Of a stretch of 64,000 bases of DNA, positions 35,438 to 45,602 are shown piece by piece. How positions within the stretch are numbered: position 1 is the first letter of the stretch; each line of letters opens with the position of its first letter. The position numbers and the translations under genes were made by a program. The notes beneath the pieces were generated by a model. It was given only the letters and a program-made list of their open reading frames with translations. It was not told where the DNA came from and searched no databases. Source of the DNA: Mycobacterium sp. SVM_VP21 (GTDB taxonomy: Bacteria; Actinomycetota; Actinomycetes; Mycobacteriales; Mycobacteriaceae); contig CP101406.1 in the NCBI GenBank assembly GCA_024758765.1, positions 3,038,001 through 3,102,000 of the forward strand, written 5' to 3'.

Positions 35438-37456
35438 TCAGAACCAACTGTCGCGCTGCGAGTGGCGCCCGAAGGCATCGGTGTCGTCGGGGTCCTCGCG
35501 ATAGTGCCGATTTCGGCGGGTCGAACTGTTGCCGGTGATCCCGAATTTGGCCAGCACGTCGGGCACCGCAGCCCCGTTGGTGAGCGAACGCAGCTGGTGT
35601 CCCGCATCGACATCAAAACCGTTGTGGTGCAGTGCCACCGGCTCGGGCTCCGCAATCACCACCGGCACCCGCGGAATCTCGACAGTCAGCGGTTCGGTGG
35701 CGGGGTCCTGCGCACGGCGAGCCGGAGTGGCTCTCGTCGCGACAACCGGGATCGGGTCAGTGCGTTCGTCGGCCGCAGGTTCGACCTGCAGGGCGTGGAA
35801 GCGTCGCGACAGGCTGACGCGTTCAGGGGCTCTGGCGTTACCGGGGTCCTCATCGAAGTCATCGAAGTCATCCGGATCATCGAAGTCGTCAAAGTCGTCG
35901 AAGTCACCGAAATCGTCGGCATCGGCGCGGTGGTCGCTCCGGCTGGTCCTCCGGCGGTCCGGGTCGATGACGTAGCCGACCATGAACAGCGCGGCGACCA
36001 CCCCGAACAGCGCAACGAAGGCGGGCAGCAGCGTCGCCTCCGACATCGCCGCCGCGAACGGCTCGTGCAGGAACTCGGGCAGCTGCAGGACCGCGGAAGC
36101 ATGCTCGGGCTGCCGGCCCCCCGGCATGGGCGGCAGGTCGGCGGCGATCCTCGACGTCATGAAGGCGGCCATGCCTGCGCTGCCCAGCACCGCTCCGACC
36201 TGGCGCGTCGCGTTGTAGACGCCGGAACCGGCACCGGCCAGATGCGGCGGAAGGTTGCGGGTGGCGGTGGCCGCCAGCGGCGACCAGATGAACGCCATGC
36301 CGACCCCGATCACCGCGAACGGCAGCACCAGCCGCCAGATGGGGGTCACCGGTGTCATCTCGATGGACAGCCAGGTGAGTCCGATCGCCAGTACCGAGAA
36401 GCCGAATCCGACCACCGTCCGGGGATGGGCGCGGTCGACGATCTTTCCCACAATCGGTGCCAGCACTCCGCTGGCGATCGCCATCGGGGCGGTCAACAGG
36501 GCGGCACGGGTGGGTGACATCTCGCACACCGCCTGCGCGTAGAACATCACCGGCAGCACCATCCCGGTGACCGCGAAACCGATGACGGCCACGCCCGCGT
36601 TGGCCAGGCCGAAGTCGAGGTCACGGAAGATGTGCAGCGGTACCAACGGCTCACCGTCGGTGACGGCCTGCCAGTACACGAAGACCGCCATGCAGCAAAG
36701 GCCGCCGAAGATCTGCGCCCAGATCCACGGCGCCCACCCCTGCGACTCACCTTCCTGCAGGGCGAACACCAGCAGGAACATTCCGGCCCCCGACAGCGCC
36801 ACGCCGAGGATGTCGAAGCGGTGACGGTGCACCGGCAGTTCGGGGATCAGCACGATGGCCAGAACCAGCCCGATGGCGCCGATGGGGACGTTGACGAAGA
36901 AGATCCACTCCCAGCCCAGCCGGTCGACCAGCACGCCGCCGGCCAGCGGCCCGATCAGCGTGGCAACCCCGGCGGTCGCGCCCCACACGCTCATGGCCGC
37001 GCCGCGCCGTTCCGGAGGGAATGTGCGGGTGATCACCGACAGGGTTTGCGGGGTCAACAGAGCGGCGCCGATGCCCTGGACGGCTCGGGCGGCGATCAGC
37101 ATCTCGATGCCCCCGGCCAAACCGCACCACAGCGACGCCGCGGTGAACACCGCCAGCCCGATCAGGTACAGGTTCTTGGGCCCGAACTGGTCGCCGAGAC
37201 GACCGGCGACCAGCAGCGGTACCGCGTAGCCCAGCAGGTAGGCACTGGTAACCCAGATCACCGTGTCGTAGCCGATGTCGAGCGCCGACATGATGCTCGG
37301 ATTGGCGACGGCCACGATCGTCGAATCCACCAGGATCACGAAGAAGCCGAGCATCATCGCCCACAGGGCGTTCCACGGGTTGACCGGATCAGCCGAGCGC
37401 GACGACCCGGAACGTGCGATATCCGCGCGTTCCGGGTCGTCATACGTGCTGCTCAA
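35438..37456 (-). CDS. MFS exporter with long acidic tail, Rv1250-like
   Basis: This 672-residue protein has a 14-helix DHA2/EmrB transporter (residues ~28-510) with motifs [21 protein letters not shown] and [14 protein letters not shown]. Residues about 518-545 are an Asp/Phe run ([13 protein letters not shown]...). The tail continues about 125 residues, mostly polar with several R/D blocks. TTG 37456 is the start, since no ATG or GTG precedes the first helix in frame. Rv1250 lacks such a tail as far as I recall. Substrates may be drugs. The start lies inside an inverted repeat at 37401-37441. Confidence 0.85.
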   Translation of the reverse strand: MSSTYDDPERADIARSGSSRSADPVNPWNALWAMMLGFFVILVDSTIVAVANPSIMSALDIGYDTVIWVTSAYLLGYAVPLLVAGRLGDQFGPKNLYLIGLAVFTAASLWCGLAGGIEMLIAARAVQGIGAALLTPQTLSVITRTFPPERRGAAMSVWGATAGVATLIGPLAGGVLVDRLGWEWIFFVNVPIGAIGLVLAIVLIPELPVHRHRFDILGVALSGAGMFLLVFALQEGESQGWAPWIWAQIFGGLCCMAVFVYWQAVTDGEPLVPLHIFRDLDFGLANAGVAVIGFAVTGMVLPVMFYAQAVCEMSPTRAALLTAPMAIASGVLAPIVGKIVDRAHPRTVVGFGFSVLAIGLTWLSIEMTPVTPIWRLVLPFAVIGVGMAFIWSPLAATATRNLPPHLAGAGSGVYNATRQVGAVLGSAGMAAFMTSRIAADLPPMPGGRQPEHASAVLQLPEFLHEPFAAAMSEATLLPAFVALFGVVAALFMVGYVIDPDRRRTSRSDHRADADDFGDFDDFDDFDDPDDFDDFDEDPGNARAPERVSLSRRFHALQVEPAADERTDPIPVVATRATPARRAQDPATEPLTVEIPRVPVVIAEPEPVALHHNGFDVDAGHQLRSLTNGAAVPDVLAKFGITGNSSTRRNRHYREDPDDTDAFGRHSQRDSWF
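35850..35915. repeat. 9-bp coding repeat for the Asp/Phe run
   Basis: On the plus strand the unit is TCATCGAAG with variants tcgtcaaag and tcaccgaaa, about seven in a row. It encodes DFDD-type repeats on the minus strand within the MFS tail. Short tandem units like this can change length in frame. Confidence 0.75.
37401..37441. repeat. Inverted repeat at MFS gene start
   Basis: GACGACCCGGAACG (37401-37414) and CGTTCCGGGTCGTC (37428-37441) are perfect complements around a 13-bp loop. It lies in the first codons of the MFS gene, ending 13 bases from its TTG, so the mRNA 5' end would form a strong stem that could control translation. Confidence 0.65.
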
Positions 37457-37655
37457 GCGCCGCCCTCCCGTCGCTGCGCTGTGCTGTTCGGGGCATCAAC
37501 CCACCTCACTGCGACGCTACGGACAGATGATGCCGGGAACAACTCGGATCGCCGCGGTGCTGTTCGCTGCGGGACGACGGTCGCATCCGTTGAAACGGGT
37601 AAACAACCACCAGCGCGTTAGCCTGAACACCACCAAGTCCAAACGGGAGGCAGCC

Positions 37656-38501
37656 ATGGGCATCTTTCGACGGCGACGCCCGGCGCAGGCCCCGGCGCCG
37701 ACCTTCGACGGTTCAGCGAGGCTCGACGGAGGAGAGGCGAAGCTGGGACTGCCGCGTGAACCCGACGAGGAGAAGCCGACCATGGCGGCCCGGGTGTTGG
37801 CGCGGGTCATCGAGCGCAGCGAGCGGGTGCAGGGTCCGGCGGTGCGGGCCTACGTGGAGCGCCTACGACGAAGTGATCCCGATGCCGATCCGGCCCAGGT
37901 GATAGCAAAGCTGGAGAAGCGTTACCTGGCGGCTGCCACAGCCAGCGGCGCTGCGGTAGGCGCTACCGCGGCGGTGCCGGCGATCGGCACCCTGATGGCG
38001 CTGTCGGCGGTCGCCGGGGAGACCGCGGTCTTCCTGGAGGCCACCGCGTTCTTCGTGCTTTCCGTCGCGGAGGTACACGGCATTCCCGTGGACAACGGGG
38101 ATCGGCGCCGCGCGCTGGTGCTGGCGGTGTTGGTGGGCGACCAGGGCAAGGGTGCGCTCGCCGACCTGCTCGGCCCGGGCCGCACCAGCGGCGCGTGGCT
38201 CGCCGAAGGTTCGGCGGGCGTCGCGGCACTGCCGCTCCCGGCGGTCAGGGAGTTGAATTCCCGGCTGCTGCGGTACTTCGTCAAGCGCTTCACCCTGCGC
38301 CGCGGGGCGCTGGCGTTCGGCAAGCTGTTGCCGGTCGGCCTGGGAGCTGTGATCGGTGCCATCGGGAACCGGCTGATGGGCAAGAAGATCATCGGCAATG
38401 CCCGCAAGGCATTCGGCACCCCCGCCCGCCGCTGGCCGGTGAACTTGCACCTGGTGCCGGCCCTGGATGACGGCCCGGGCTCTCCAGCCCACTCCGCATA
38501 G
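37656..38501 (+). CDS. Rv1249c-like membrane-associated protein
   Basis: This 281-residue protein starts at ATG 37656 after GGGAGGCAGCC. The mature part has glycine/alanine-rich hydrophobic stretches (AAATASGAAVGATAAVPAIGTLMALSAVAGETAVFLEATAFFVLSV) and a basic helix (RYFVKRFTLRRGALAFGKLLPVG). It corresponds to Rv1249c by order; function unknown. Residues ~18-31 ([13 protein letters not shown]) come from a 40-bp repeat also present in kgd. The next gene is kgd on the same strand. Confidence 0.82.
   Translation: MGIFRRRRPAQAPAPTFDGSARLDGGEAKLGLPREPDEEKPTMAARVLARVIERSERVQGPAVRAYVERLRRSDPDADPAQVIAKLEKRYLAAATASGAAVGATAAVPAIGTLMALSAVAGETAVFLEATAFFVLSVAEVHGIPVDNGDRRRALVLAVLVGDQGKGALADLLGPGRTSGAWLAEGSAGVAALPLPAVRELNSRLLRYFVKRFTLRRGALAFGKLLPVGLGAVIGAIGNRLMGKKIIGNARKAFGTPARRWPVNLHLVPALDDGPGSPAHSA
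37709..37748 (+). repeat. In-frame 40-bp dispersed coding repeat, copy 1
   Basis: The 40 bp beginning CGGTTCAGCGAGGCTCGACG agree with 38767-38806 at 39 positions and lie in the same reading frame, encoding [13 protein letters not shown]. Weaker similarity continues about 20 bp downstream. It sits in a flexible N-terminal segment. Confidence 0.85.
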
Positions 38502-38638
38502 CCGTCAGCGGGACCGGGGCCGCCGGACAATAGCCCGCGAACTGGCGGAATATCTCCGAGGGGCTAGCCTTTGTAGGGCAGGCGGGCGCGGGCGCAAGTG
38601 CCACGCCGAACGACCAGGAATCGAGGCGAGAAGCTGTC

Positions 38639-41600
38639 GTGAGCGGTATCAGTTCACCCTTCGGTCAGAACGAGTGGCTAGTCGAGGAGATGTACCGCAA
38701 ATTCCGCGAGGATCCCTCCTCCGTGGATCCCAGCTGGCACGAATTCCTGGCCGACTACTCCCCCGGCGGTTCAGCGAGCCTCGACGGAGGAGAGGCGAAG
38801 CTGGGAACGGCGCATGAAACCGACGCGCAACGTGGTGACGGTGCGGCCGCACCGGCGGTGACCCGCCCGGCTCCCGCCGCGCAGTCGGCTCCTCCCACTC
38901 CCCCGGCGCCCGCAGCACCCGCCCCCGCGGCGCCGCCCGCTGCAGTCCCGGCCCCCGCCGCTAAGCCGGCCCCGGCCGCCAAGCCTGCCGCCTCGCAAGC
39001 TCCCCCGCCGCTCGCCGACGACGAGCTGCAGGTGTTGCGTGGGGCCGCCGCGGCGGTGGTCAAGAACATGTCCACCTCCCTTGAGGTGCCGACGGCCACC
39101 AGCGTGCGCGCCGTGCCGGCCAAGCTGATGATCGACAACCGCGTCGTCATCAACAACCAGCTCAAGCGCACCCGCGGCGGCAAGATCTCGTTCACCCACC
39201 TGCTGGGTTACGCCATCGTGCAGGCGGTCAAGCAGTTCCCCAACATGAATCGGCATTTCGCCGAGGTCGACGGCAAGCCGAACGCCGTCACACCGGCCCA
39301 CACCAACCTGGGGCTGGCGATTGACCTGCAGGGCGCCGGCGGCAAGCGCTCCCTGGTGGTGGCCGCCATCAAGGGCTCGGAATCGCTGCGCTTCGCGCAG
39401 TTCGTCGACGCCTACGAAGACATCGTGCGCCGGGCCCGCGACGGCAAGCTCACCGCCGAGGACTTCGCCGGCGTGACGATCTCGCTGACCAACCCCGGCA
39501 CCATCGGCACCGTGCACTCGGTGCCGCGACTGATGGCCGGCCAGGGCGCGATCATCGGCGTCGGCGCGATGGAGTACCCCGCCGAGTTCCAGGGCGCCAG
39601 CGAGCAGCGCATCGCCGAACTCGGGGTGGGCAAGGTGATCACCCTGACCTCGACGTATGACCACCGCATCATCCAGGGCGCGGAATCGGGTGACTTCCTG
39701 CGCACCGTGCACGAGATGCTGCTGTCGGACGCGTTCTGGGACGAGATCTTCTTCGAGCTGTCCATCCCCTACGAGCCGGTCCGGTGGCGGACGGACAACC
39801 CAGACTCGGTCGTGGACAAGAACGCCCGCGTCGTCGAGCTGATCGCCGCCTACCGCAACCGCGGCCACCTGATGGCCGATATCGACCCGCTGCGCCTGGA
39901 CAACACCCGGTTCCGCAGCCACCCCGACCTGGACGTGCAGAGCCACGGCCTGACGCTGTGGGACCTGGACCGGGAATTCAAGGTCACCGGCCTGCCGGGC
40001 AGCGATATCCGCAAGCTGCGCGAGATCCTGTCGGTGCTGCGCGACGCCTACTGCCGCCACGTCGGCGTGGAGTACACCCACATCCTCGAACCCGAACAGC
40101 AGCAGTGGCTGCAGGAGCGCGTCGAGGTCAAGCACGTCAAACCCACTGTGGCGCAGCAGAAGTACATTCTGAGCAAGCTCAACGCCGCCGAGGCGTTCGA
40201 GAGCTTCCTGCAGACCAAGTACGTCGGCCAGAAGCGGTTCTCCCTGGAAGGCGCCGAGGCGGTCATCCCGATGATGGACGCGGCCATCGACCAGTGCGCC
40301 GAATACGGCCTCGACGAGGTGGTCATCGGGATGCCGCACCGTGGCCGGCTCAACGTGTTGGCCAACATCGTCGGCAAGCCCTACTCGCAGATCTTCACCG
40401 AGTTCGAGGGCAACCTCAACCCGGCCGAGGCGCACGGCTCCGGCGACGTCAAGTACCACCTCGGCTCCACCGGGGTGTACCTGCAGATGTTCGGCGACAA
40501 CGACATTCAGGTGTCGCTGACCGCCAACCCGTCCCACCTGGAGGCCGTCGACCCGGTCTTGGAGGGACTGGTCCGGGCCCGTCAGGACCTGCTGGGCCGC
40601 GGCGCCTTGGGCACCGACGAAGACCCGCCGTTCTCGGTGGTGCCGATGATGCTGCACGGCGACGCCGCGTTCGCCGGCCAGGGCGTGGTGGCCGAGACAC
40701 TGAACATGGCACTGCTGCCCGGTTACCGGGTCGGCGGCACCATCCACATCGTCGTCAACAACCAGATCGGTTTCACCACCGCGCCGGACTACTCGCGTTC
40801 CAGCGAGTACTGCACCGACGTGGCCAAGATGATCGGCGCGCCGATCTTCCACGTCAACGGCGACGATCCGGAGGCGTGCGATTGGGTGGCCCGGCTTGCG
40901 GTGGACTTCCGGCAGAAGTTCCACAAGGACGTCATCATCGACATGCTGTGCTACCGCCGCCGCGGGCACAACGAGGGCGACGACCCGTCGATGACCAACC
41001 CGTACATGTACGACGTGATCGGCACCAAGAACAGCGTTCGCAAGAGCTACACCGAAGATCTGATCGGCCGTGGTGACATCTCGATGAAAGAGGCCGAGGA
41101 CGCGCTGCGCGACTACCACGGCCAACTGGAGCGGGTGTTCAACGAGATCCGCGAACTGGAGAAGCATGCCGCACTGCCGAGTGAGTCGGTCGAGTCCGAG
41201 CAGCAGGTGCCGCGCGGACTGAACACCGCGGTGGACAAGGCGATGCTGGCCCGCATCGGCGACGCGTTCATGGCGATCCCCGAGGGCTTCACCGTGCATC
41301 CGCGCGTACTTCCGGTGCTGGAGCGACGCCGCGAGATGGCGTACGAGGGCAAGGTGGACTGGGCGTTCGGCGAGCTGCTGGCACTGGGCTCGCTGGTCGC
41401 CGAAGGCAAGCTGATCCGGCTGTCCGGGCAGGACACCCGCCGAGGCACCTTCTCGCAGCGCCACTCGATCATCATCGACCAGGCCAACGGCGCGGAGTTC
41501 AGCCCATTGCAGCTGCTGGCCACCAACGCCGACGGCACCCCGAGCGGCGGCAAGTTCCTGGTCTACGACTCGCCATTGTCCGAGTACGCCGCCGTTGGTT

Positions 41601-42412
41601 TCGAGTACGGCTACACCGTCGGCAACCCCGAAGCCCTGGTGCTGTGGGAGGCCCAGTTCGGCGACTTCGTCAACGGCGCCCAGTCGATCATCGACGAGTT
41701 CATCAGCTCCGGCGAGGCCAAGTGGGGCCAGCTGTCCAACGTGGTGCTGCTGCTGCCGCACGGCCACGAGGGCCAGGGCCCCGATCACACCTCCGGGCGC
41801 ATCGAACGCTTCCTGCAGCTGTGGGCGGAGGGCTCGATGACGATTGCGGTGCCGTCGACCCCGTCGAACTACTTCCACCTGCTGCGCAGGCATGCACTCG
41901 ACGGCATCCAGCGGCCGCTGATCGTGTTCACCCCGAAGTCGATGCTGCGCAACAAGGCGGCAATCAGCGACGTCAAGGACTTCACCGACGTCAAGTTCCG
42001 CTCGGTGCTCGAAGAACCCACCTACGAAGACGGCGTGGGCGACCGCAGCAAGGTCACCCGGGTGCTGCTGACCAGCGGCAAGCTCTACTACGAGCTGGTC
42101 GCTCGCAAGGCCAAGGACAGCCGTGACGACATCGCGATCGTGCGGATCGAACAGCTGGCCCCGCTGCCCAAGCGCCGTCTCGCCGCGACGCTGGACCGCT
42201 ACCCGAACGCGAGGGAGTTCTTCTGGGTGCAGGAGGAGCCGGCCAACCAGGGCGCCTGGCCACGGTTCGGTCTGGAACTGCCGGAGCTGTTGCCGGAGAA
42301 GCTGACCGGGGTCAAGCGGATCTCGCGCCGCGCCATGTCGGCACCGTCATCGGGGTCGTCGAAGGTGCACGCGGTCGAGCAGCAGGAGATCATCGACTCG
42401 GCATTCGGCTGA
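38639..42412 (+). CDS. kgd: Multifunctional 2-oxoglutarate decarboxylase/dehydrogenase Kgd
   Basis: This 1257-residue protein starts at GTG 38639. The first ~38 residues ([36 protein letters not shown]) are the E1-type start; a Pro/Ala linker to ~125 follows, then an acyltransferase E2-like domain with DHRIIQG (341-347) and the ThDP-dependent E1 domain to the end ([29 protein letters not shown]). It converts 2-oxoglutarate to succinic semialdehyde or succinyl-CoA and is switched by GarA in mycobacteria. The linker carries the 40-bp repeat found in the previous gene, which the M. tuberculosis linker does not have as I recall it. Confidence 0.95.
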   Translation: MSGISSPFGQNEWLVEEMYRKFREDPSSVDPSWHEFLADYSPGGSASLDGGEAKLGTAHETDAQRGDGAAAPAVTRPAPAAQSAPPTPPAPAAPAPAAPPAAVPAPAAKPAPAAKPAASQAPPPLADDELQVLRGAAAAVVKNMSTSLEVPTATSVRAVPAKLMIDNRVVINNQLKRTRGGKISFTHLLGYAIVQAVKQFPNMNRHFAEVDGKPNAVTPAHTNLGLAIDLQGAGGKRSLVVAAIKGSESLRFAQFVDAYEDIVRRARDGKLTAEDFAGVTISLTNPGTIGTVHSVPRLMAGQGAIIGVGAMEYPAEFQGASEQRIAELGVGKVITLTSTYDHRIIQGAESGDFLRTVHEMLLSDAFWDEIFFELSIPYEPVRWRTDNPDSVVDKNARVVELIAAYRNRGHLMADIDPLRLDNTRFRSHPDLDVQSHGLTLWDLDREFKVTGLPGSDIRKLREILSVLRDAYCRHVGVEYTHILEPEQQQWLQERVEVKHVKPTVAQQKYILSKLNAAEAFESFLQTKYVGQKRFSLEGAEAVIPMMDAAIDQCAEYGLDEVVIGMPHRGRLNVLANIVGKPYSQIFTEFEGNLNPAEAHGSGDVKYHLGSTGVYLQMFGDNDIQVSLTANPSHLEAVDPVLEGLVRARQDLLGRGALGTDEDPPFSVVPMMLHGDAAFAGQGVVAETLNMALLPGYRVGGTIHIVVNNQIGFTTAPDYSRSSEYCTDVAKMIGAPIFHVNGDDPEACDWVARLAVDFRQKFHKDVIIDMLCYRRRGHNEGDDPSMTNPYMYDVIGTKNSVRKSYTEDLIGRGDISMKEAEDALRDYHGQLERVFNEIRELEKHAALPSESVESEQQVPRGLNTAVDKAMLARIGDAFMAIPEGFTVHPRVLPVLERRREMAYEGKVDWAFGELLALGSLVAEGKLIRLSGQDTRRGTFSQRHSIIIDQANGAEFSPLQLLATNADGTPSGGKFLVYDSPLSEYAAVGFEYGYTVGNPEALVLWEAQFGDFVNGAQSIIDEFISSGEAKWGQLSNVVLLLPHGHEGQGPDHTSGRIERFLQLWAEGSMTIAVPSTPSNYFHLLRRHALDGIQRPLIVFTPKSMLRNKAAISDVKDFTDVKFRSVLEEPTYEDGVGDRSKVTRVLLTSGKLYYELVARKAKDSRDDIAIVRIEQLAPLPKRRLAATLDRYPNAREFFWVQEEPANQGAWPRFGLELPELLPEKLTGVKRISRRAMSAPSSGSSKVHAVEQQEIIDSAFG
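38767..38806 (+). repeat. In-frame 40-bp dispersed coding repeat, copy 2
   Basis: The second copy encodes [13 protein letters not shown] at residues ~44-56 of Kgd. It differs from the copy at 37709-37748 by one base (C for G at position 13). It sits in the disordered linker where insertion is tolerated. Confidence 0.85.
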
Positions 42413-42476
42413 GGCACGAAGCCGAAGACCGAGGAGACATGGGCAGCGCTCGGCATTCGGCTGAGGCACGAAGCCG
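42397..42476. repeat. 28-bp direct repeat at the kgd 3' end
   Basis: CTCGGCATTCGGCTGAGGCA (first 20 bases) followed by CGAAGCCG occurs at 42397-42424 and again at 42449-42476, 52 bp apart and identical. The first copy includes the last codons and stop of kgd, so this is a tandem duplication across the gene end. CGGCT...AGCCG inside each copy can pair. Confidence 0.75.
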
Positions 42477-42482
42477 GCGCGC

Positions 42483-42538
42483 CGAGTGTGCGCTTTGGTC
42501 ACCGACACGGCGATGATGCCCACCAAACCGCACACTCG
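42483..42538. terminator. Long hairpin downstream of kgd
   Basis: CGAGTGTGCGCTTTGGT (42483-42499) pairs with ACCAAACCGCACACTCG (42522-42538) at 16 of 17 positions around a 22-bp loop. It lies between kgd and the SDR gene on the same strand. It is inferred to terminate or stabilise the kgd transcript. Confidence 0.55.
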
Positions 42539-42608
42539 CCGGGGCGCTGAATCCGGTACCGGCGGTACCGGATAGGCTCGGCGTTCCACCAACCGTTGGG
42601 GAGAGCAC

Positions 42609-43433
42609 ATGCAGGGATTCGCCGGGAAAGTCGCCGTCGTCACCGGTGCCGGATCAGGCATCGGCCAAGCGCTGGCCATCGAACTGGCCCGCTCCGGAGC
42701 GCAGCTGGCGATCAGCGACGTCGACACCGAAGGGCTCGCCCAGACCGAGCGGCGTCTGACCGAGCTGGGGGTACGGGTCAAGGCCGACCGCCTCGACGTC
42801 ACCGAGCGCGAAGCATTCCTCGCCTACGCCGAAGAGGTCAAAGAGCACTTCGGCAAGGTCAACCAGATCTACAACAACGCCGGCATCGCGTTCAACGGGG
42901 ACGTCGAGATCAGCGCGTTCAAGGACATCGAGCGGGTGATGGACGTCGATTTCTGGGGCGTGGTCAACGGCACCAAGGCCTTCCTGCCGCACCTGATCGA
43001 ATCCGGCGACGGACACGTCATCAACATCTCCAGTTTGTTCGGGCTGCTGTCCATACCCGGCCAGGCCGCCTATAACGCGGCGAAGTTCGCGGTCCGCGGC
43101 TTCACCGAGGCATTGAACCAGGAGATGGCCATCGCCAAGCACCCGGTCAAGGTCACCACGGTGCACCCGGGCGGCATCAAGACCGCTATTGCCCGCAACG
43201 CCACCGCCGCCGAAGGGCTGGACGCCGCGGCCACGGCCGACTTCTTCGACCGGCGGCTGGCCTCTACCACTGCCGAAGAGGCCGCCCGAGTGATCCTCAA
43301 CGGCGTCAGGAAAAACCGGGCCCGCGTGCTTATCGGAAATGACGCGCGGACTTTGGACCTGCTCGTGCGCATCCTGGGCCCGCGATACCAACGCCTGTTC
43401 TCGTTCGTCATCCCCAGATTCAGGCCCAGCTAG
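42609..43433 (+). CDS. Short-chain dehydrogenase, Rv1245c-like
   Basis: This 274-residue protein has the Rossmann motif TGAGSGIG (residues 12-19), NNAG (89-92) and the catalytic Ser141 or 142, Tyr155 and Lys159 (YNAAK). It is a classical SDR using NAD(P)H; substrate unknown. It follows kgd and converges on lpqZ with almost no gap. Confidence 0.92.
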   Translation: MQGFAGKVAVVTGAGSGIGQALAIELARSGAQLAISDVDTEGLAQTERRLTELGVRVKADRLDVTEREAFLAYAEEVKEHFGKVNQIYNNAGIAFNGDVEISAFKDIERVMDVDFWGVVNGTKAFLPHLIESGDGHVINISSLFGLLSIPGQAAYNAAKFAVRGFTEALNQEMAIAKHPVKVTTVHPGGIKTAIARNATAAEGLDAAATADFFDRRLASTTAEEAARVILNGVRKNRARVLIGNDARTLDLLVRILGPRYQRLFSFVIPRFRPS

Positions 43434-44291
43434 CTATCTGCCCAGCGGGTGCTCGTCCAAGAAAGCGTCCACGACAACCTGCGGGTCGGCGCCTTCGGTC
43501 ACCTGTCGGCGCATGTCGATCAGTGAGTCGGTGTCGAGCACGCCGGCCACCTGATTGACCGCCAACAGTTGGGCCTCGGTCAACTCATTTCGGCGATACA
43601 GCGGCACCACATTCTCGGCGCGCACCAGCGCGGGGCGCGCATCGGTGAGCAGCACAATCCCTGCCGGCACGTCGGGGTCGGCAGTACTGGACCACGCCGC
43701 GGTGATCTGACGGGCCTGCAGCGCAGCGAACAGCGCTGCATCGTCAGGGAATTCGCGTACCTTCGGCAGCCTGCAACGGCCCACCACATTCGGCGCCCGC
43801 GCGCCCGCGACAGCGCCGACCGTCAACGAGGTGCAATGTTTGACGAGCGCAGGCAGGTCGGTGCCACCCCACGCGGTCGCGGTCGCCTTCGTCACGGCCA
43901 ATGTGGGCTTGTCCTCGGCGGTCATGGCGTAGTCACCGACCGCGAGACCCTCCGGCAGCGCGCCGGCCAACGCCCAGTAGACGCCCCGATCGGAGCGGGC
44001 CGCGGAATCTTGTGCGAAGGTCGCCAAGAAGCGGCCGGTGAAACCGGGAACGACAGTCAACTCCCCCGCATCCAACCCGGCTACCGGATCGGCGACGACC
44101 TCAAGCCGCACCACGGCACCGGTGCCGCGCAGCGCGCTCGCATACAGATGGCCCAGGACCTGCGACTGCGGATCCGGCGACATTCCCACATGCAGCGGCG
44201 GCGGCCCCGGATGGGCACCACAACCGGCGATCAGCACAGCCGCGCATCCCAGCGCCAGGCGGCGCAGGTGATGTCCTAGCGGCCTGGGCAC
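43434..44291 (-). CDS. lpqZ: Lipoprotein LpqZ, solute-binding protein
   Basis: This 285-residue lipoprotein has a lipobox LIAGC with Cys24, then a periplasmic binding fold (LHVGMSPDPQSQVLGHLYASALRGTG, GLDAGELTVVPGFTGRFLATFAQ), related to glycine-betaine/choline-type binding proteins. No permease gene is nearby, so transport is not shown. It starts at GTG 44291 eight bases after the malic enzyme stop on the same strand, so they share a transcript. The match is Rv1244. Confidence 0.85.
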   Translation of the reverse strand: MPRPLGHHLRRLALGCAAVLIAGCGAHPGPPPLHVGMSPDPQSQVLGHLYASALRGTGAVVRLEVVADPVAGLDAGELTVVPGFTGRFLATFAQDSAARSDRGVYWALAGALPEGLAVGDYAMTAEDKPTLAVTKATATAWGGTDLPALVKHCTSLTVGAVAGARAPNVVGRCRLPKVREFPDDAALFAALQARQITAAWSSTADPDVPAGIVLLTDARPALVRAENVVPLYRRNELTEAQLLAVNQVAGVLDTDSLIDMRRQVTEGADPQVVVDAFLDEHPLGR

Positions 44292-44299
44292 CGTGCGCT

Positions 44300-45484
44300 C
44301 TACGACGCGGAGTCGGCGGCCGCCGCAACAGCGGCCGCAACGGCCGGCTCGACCCGCGGGTCCAGCGGGCTGGGCACGATACGGTCTGGTGCCAGCTCGT
44401 CGGCGACGACGGAGAAAATCGCCTCTGCTGCAGCCAACTTCATCGCCTCGGTGATGCGGCGCGCACCAGCGTCCAGCGCACCACGGAACACGCCGGGGAA
44501 GGCCAGCACGTTGTTGATCTGGTTGGGGAAATCACTGCGGCCGGTCGCCACCACCGCCGCGTACTTGGCTGCCAGGTCAGGGTGGATCTCGGGATCGGGG
44601 TTCGACAGTGCGAACACCACGCCACCCGGCGCCATCGACGCGATCAGCTCCTCGGGCACCACGCCACCGGAAGCGCCCAGGAAGACGTCGGCGCCGGCCA
44701 GCGCCTCGGCCAGGCCACCGGTCAGACCACGCGGGTTGGTCCGCTGCGCCAGCTCAAGCTTGACGTCGTTCATGCCGGAGCGCTCCGGATGCAGCACGCC
44801 CTGCGAATCCAGCACGATCATCTCCGAGACACCCCTGGAGAGCAGGATGTTCGCGCAGGCCACCCCCGCGGCGCCCGCACCGGAGACCACCACCCGCAGC
44901 GACGCGATATCGCGGTCGAGCACCTTGGCTGCACCCAGCAGGGCCGCCAAGGCCACGATCGCGGTGCCGTGCTGGTCATCGTGCATCACCGGGCAGTCCA
45001 GTGCCTCGATCACGCGCCGCTCGATCTCGAAGCATCGCGGGGCGGAGATGTCCTCGAGATTGACCGCCCCGAACGACGGGCGCAGCCGCACCAGCGTCTC
45101 GACGATCTCGTCGGGGTCCTTGGTGTCCAGCACGATCGGAATGGAGTCCAAGCCGGCGAACGTCTTGAACAGCGCGGCCTTGCCCTCCATCACCGGCAGG
45201 GACGCCGTCGGGCCAAGATCACCCAGCCCCAGTACCGACGTTCCGTCGCTGACCACGGCCACCAGCCGGTGCGCCCAGGTGTAGCGCGCCGCCAGCGTGT
45301 GGTCCGCGGCGATGGCGCGACTGACCTGCGCTACCCCCGGGGTGTAGGCGATCGACAACGCGCGTTGGCTGTCCAGCGGAGTTTTGAGGTCGACAGAGAT
45401 CTTTCCGCCCGTGTGGGCTTCGAAGATCTCTTCGTCTCCGATGACAATCGGCGTGTTCACCATGTTCGCAAGGTTCTCGGGCAT
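44300..45484 (-). CDS. Short NAD(P)-dependent malic enzyme
   Basis: This 394-residue enzyme has a malic-enzyme N-terminus (YTPGVAQVSRAI), GTSVLGLGDLGPTASLPVMEGKAALF, and the NAD(P) domain GAGAAGVACANILL. It makes pyruvate and CO2 from malate. It is the short form without the phosphotransacetylase domain. ATG 45484 (MPENLANM) is the start. It is followed by lpqZ and is divergent from the cyclase/LuxR gene, with malate dehydrogenase and kgd nearby, so carbon flow at malate is a local theme. Confidence 0.9.
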   Translation of the reverse strand: MPENLANMVNTPIVIGDEEIFEAHTGGKISVDLKTPLDSQRALSIAYTPGVAQVSRAIAADHTLAARYTWAHRLVAVVSDGTSVLGLGDLGPTASLPVMEGKAALFKTFAGLDSIPIVLDTKDPDEIVETLVRLRPSFGAVNLEDISAPRCFEIERRVIEALDCPVMHDDQHGTAIVALAALLGAAKVLDRDIASLRVVVSGAGAAGVACANILLSRGVSEMIVLDSQGVLHPERSGMNDVKLELAQRTNPRGLTGGLAEALAGADVFLGASGGVVPEELIASMAPGGVVFALSNPDPEIHPDLAAKYAAVVATGRSDFPNQINNVLAFPGVFRGALDAGARRITEAMKLAAAEAIFSVVADELAPDRIVPSPLDPRVEPAVAAAVAAAADSAS

Positions 45485-45602
45485 CGATAGTCCAGGGTAC
45501 TTCGCTGGTTTTGCATTCTTTCGGTCGGCTGGGGCAGCCAGCTGCATCCCGTGTTGCGCATCTACGCGCTTTCGCTGATGTTTTGCCGGACTGGCGGGCC
45601 GC

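Noticed and set aside
38771..41893. A 1040-codon antisense frame over kgd
   Set aside because: The sense strand has complete conserved Kgd domains; high GC at third positions creates long antisense frames without gene-like content.
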